Source of the DNA: an uncultured Gammaproteobacteria bacterium
Lineage (GTDB): Bacteria; Pseudomonadota; Gammaproteobacteria; Arenicellales; Poriferihabitantaceae
NCBI GenBank assembly: GCA_938021685.1
Contig: CALIFM010000188.1
Location: 1-13,813, forward strand
Direction of reading: 5' to 3'
Length of the DNA: 13,813 bases
The position numbers were made by a program, and so were the translations under genes. The notes beneath the pieces were generated by a model. That model was not told the DNA's origin. It worked only from the letters and a program-made list of their open reading frames with translations, and searched no databases. Shown here piece by piece: positions 13,802 through 13,813 of the stretch; the stretch's first letter is position 1, and every line of letters begins with the position of its first letter.

Positions 13802-13813
13802 CAAGATGTTATA

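Overview
Thirteen protein genes were found, all on the minus strand, so transcription runs from high to low coordinates. The window reads as chromosomal DNA of a Gram-negative bacterium: signal peptides, a lipobox OmpA-type lipoprotein, a heat-shock HtpG gene with a sigma-32-like promoter, and good -10 elements. Base composition is moderate, with no obvious shift from gene to gene. The Pseudomonas-like ferredoxin-NADP+ reductase and the overall gene content suggest a gammaproteobacterium. That placement is inference from family resemblance, and nothing here fixes the genus.

Layout in the direction of transcription. (1) 13801-13358: an exported, helical protein of unknown function whose reading frame is open to the window edge. 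(2) 13187-12615: an OmpA_C peptidoglycan-binding lipoprotein, followed by a strong UUCG-loop terminator. (3) 12312-10402: htpG behind a sigma-32-type promoter. (4) 10320-9544: fpr. (5) 9406-2082: a tightly packed purine-degradation operon in the order uraH-xdhA-xdhB-puuD-uraD-guaD. (6) 1996-1292: a glyoxalase II-like metallo-beta-lactamase-fold hydrolase with its own extended -10 promoter. (7) 1044-27: a 77-residue protein with a membrane segment and acidic tail, then an exported rhodanese-like protein.

The central operon encodes an unbroken route from guanine to allantoin. GuaD deaminates guanine to xanthine, XdhAB oxidises xanthine to urate, and PuuD (membrane domain plus cytochrome c) oxidises urate to 5-hydroxyisourate. 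UraH and UraD then convert this to OHCU and on to (S)-allantoin. Four of the five gene junctions are stop/start overlaps of 1 to 4 bases; the fifth has a 9-base gap. No xdhC maturation factor, purine transporter, dedicated regulator or allantoin-degrading gene lies in the window, so those functions must be elsewhere or absent.

The most unusual non-coding structure is the uraH leader. It has four alternating ACCCC/GGGGT segments between the predicted -10 box and the start codon, the last one overlapping the ribosome binding site. No mobile element, CRISPR array, tRNA or rRNA was seen. The window is largely housekeeping and catabolic, and I found no clearly new multi-gene system.
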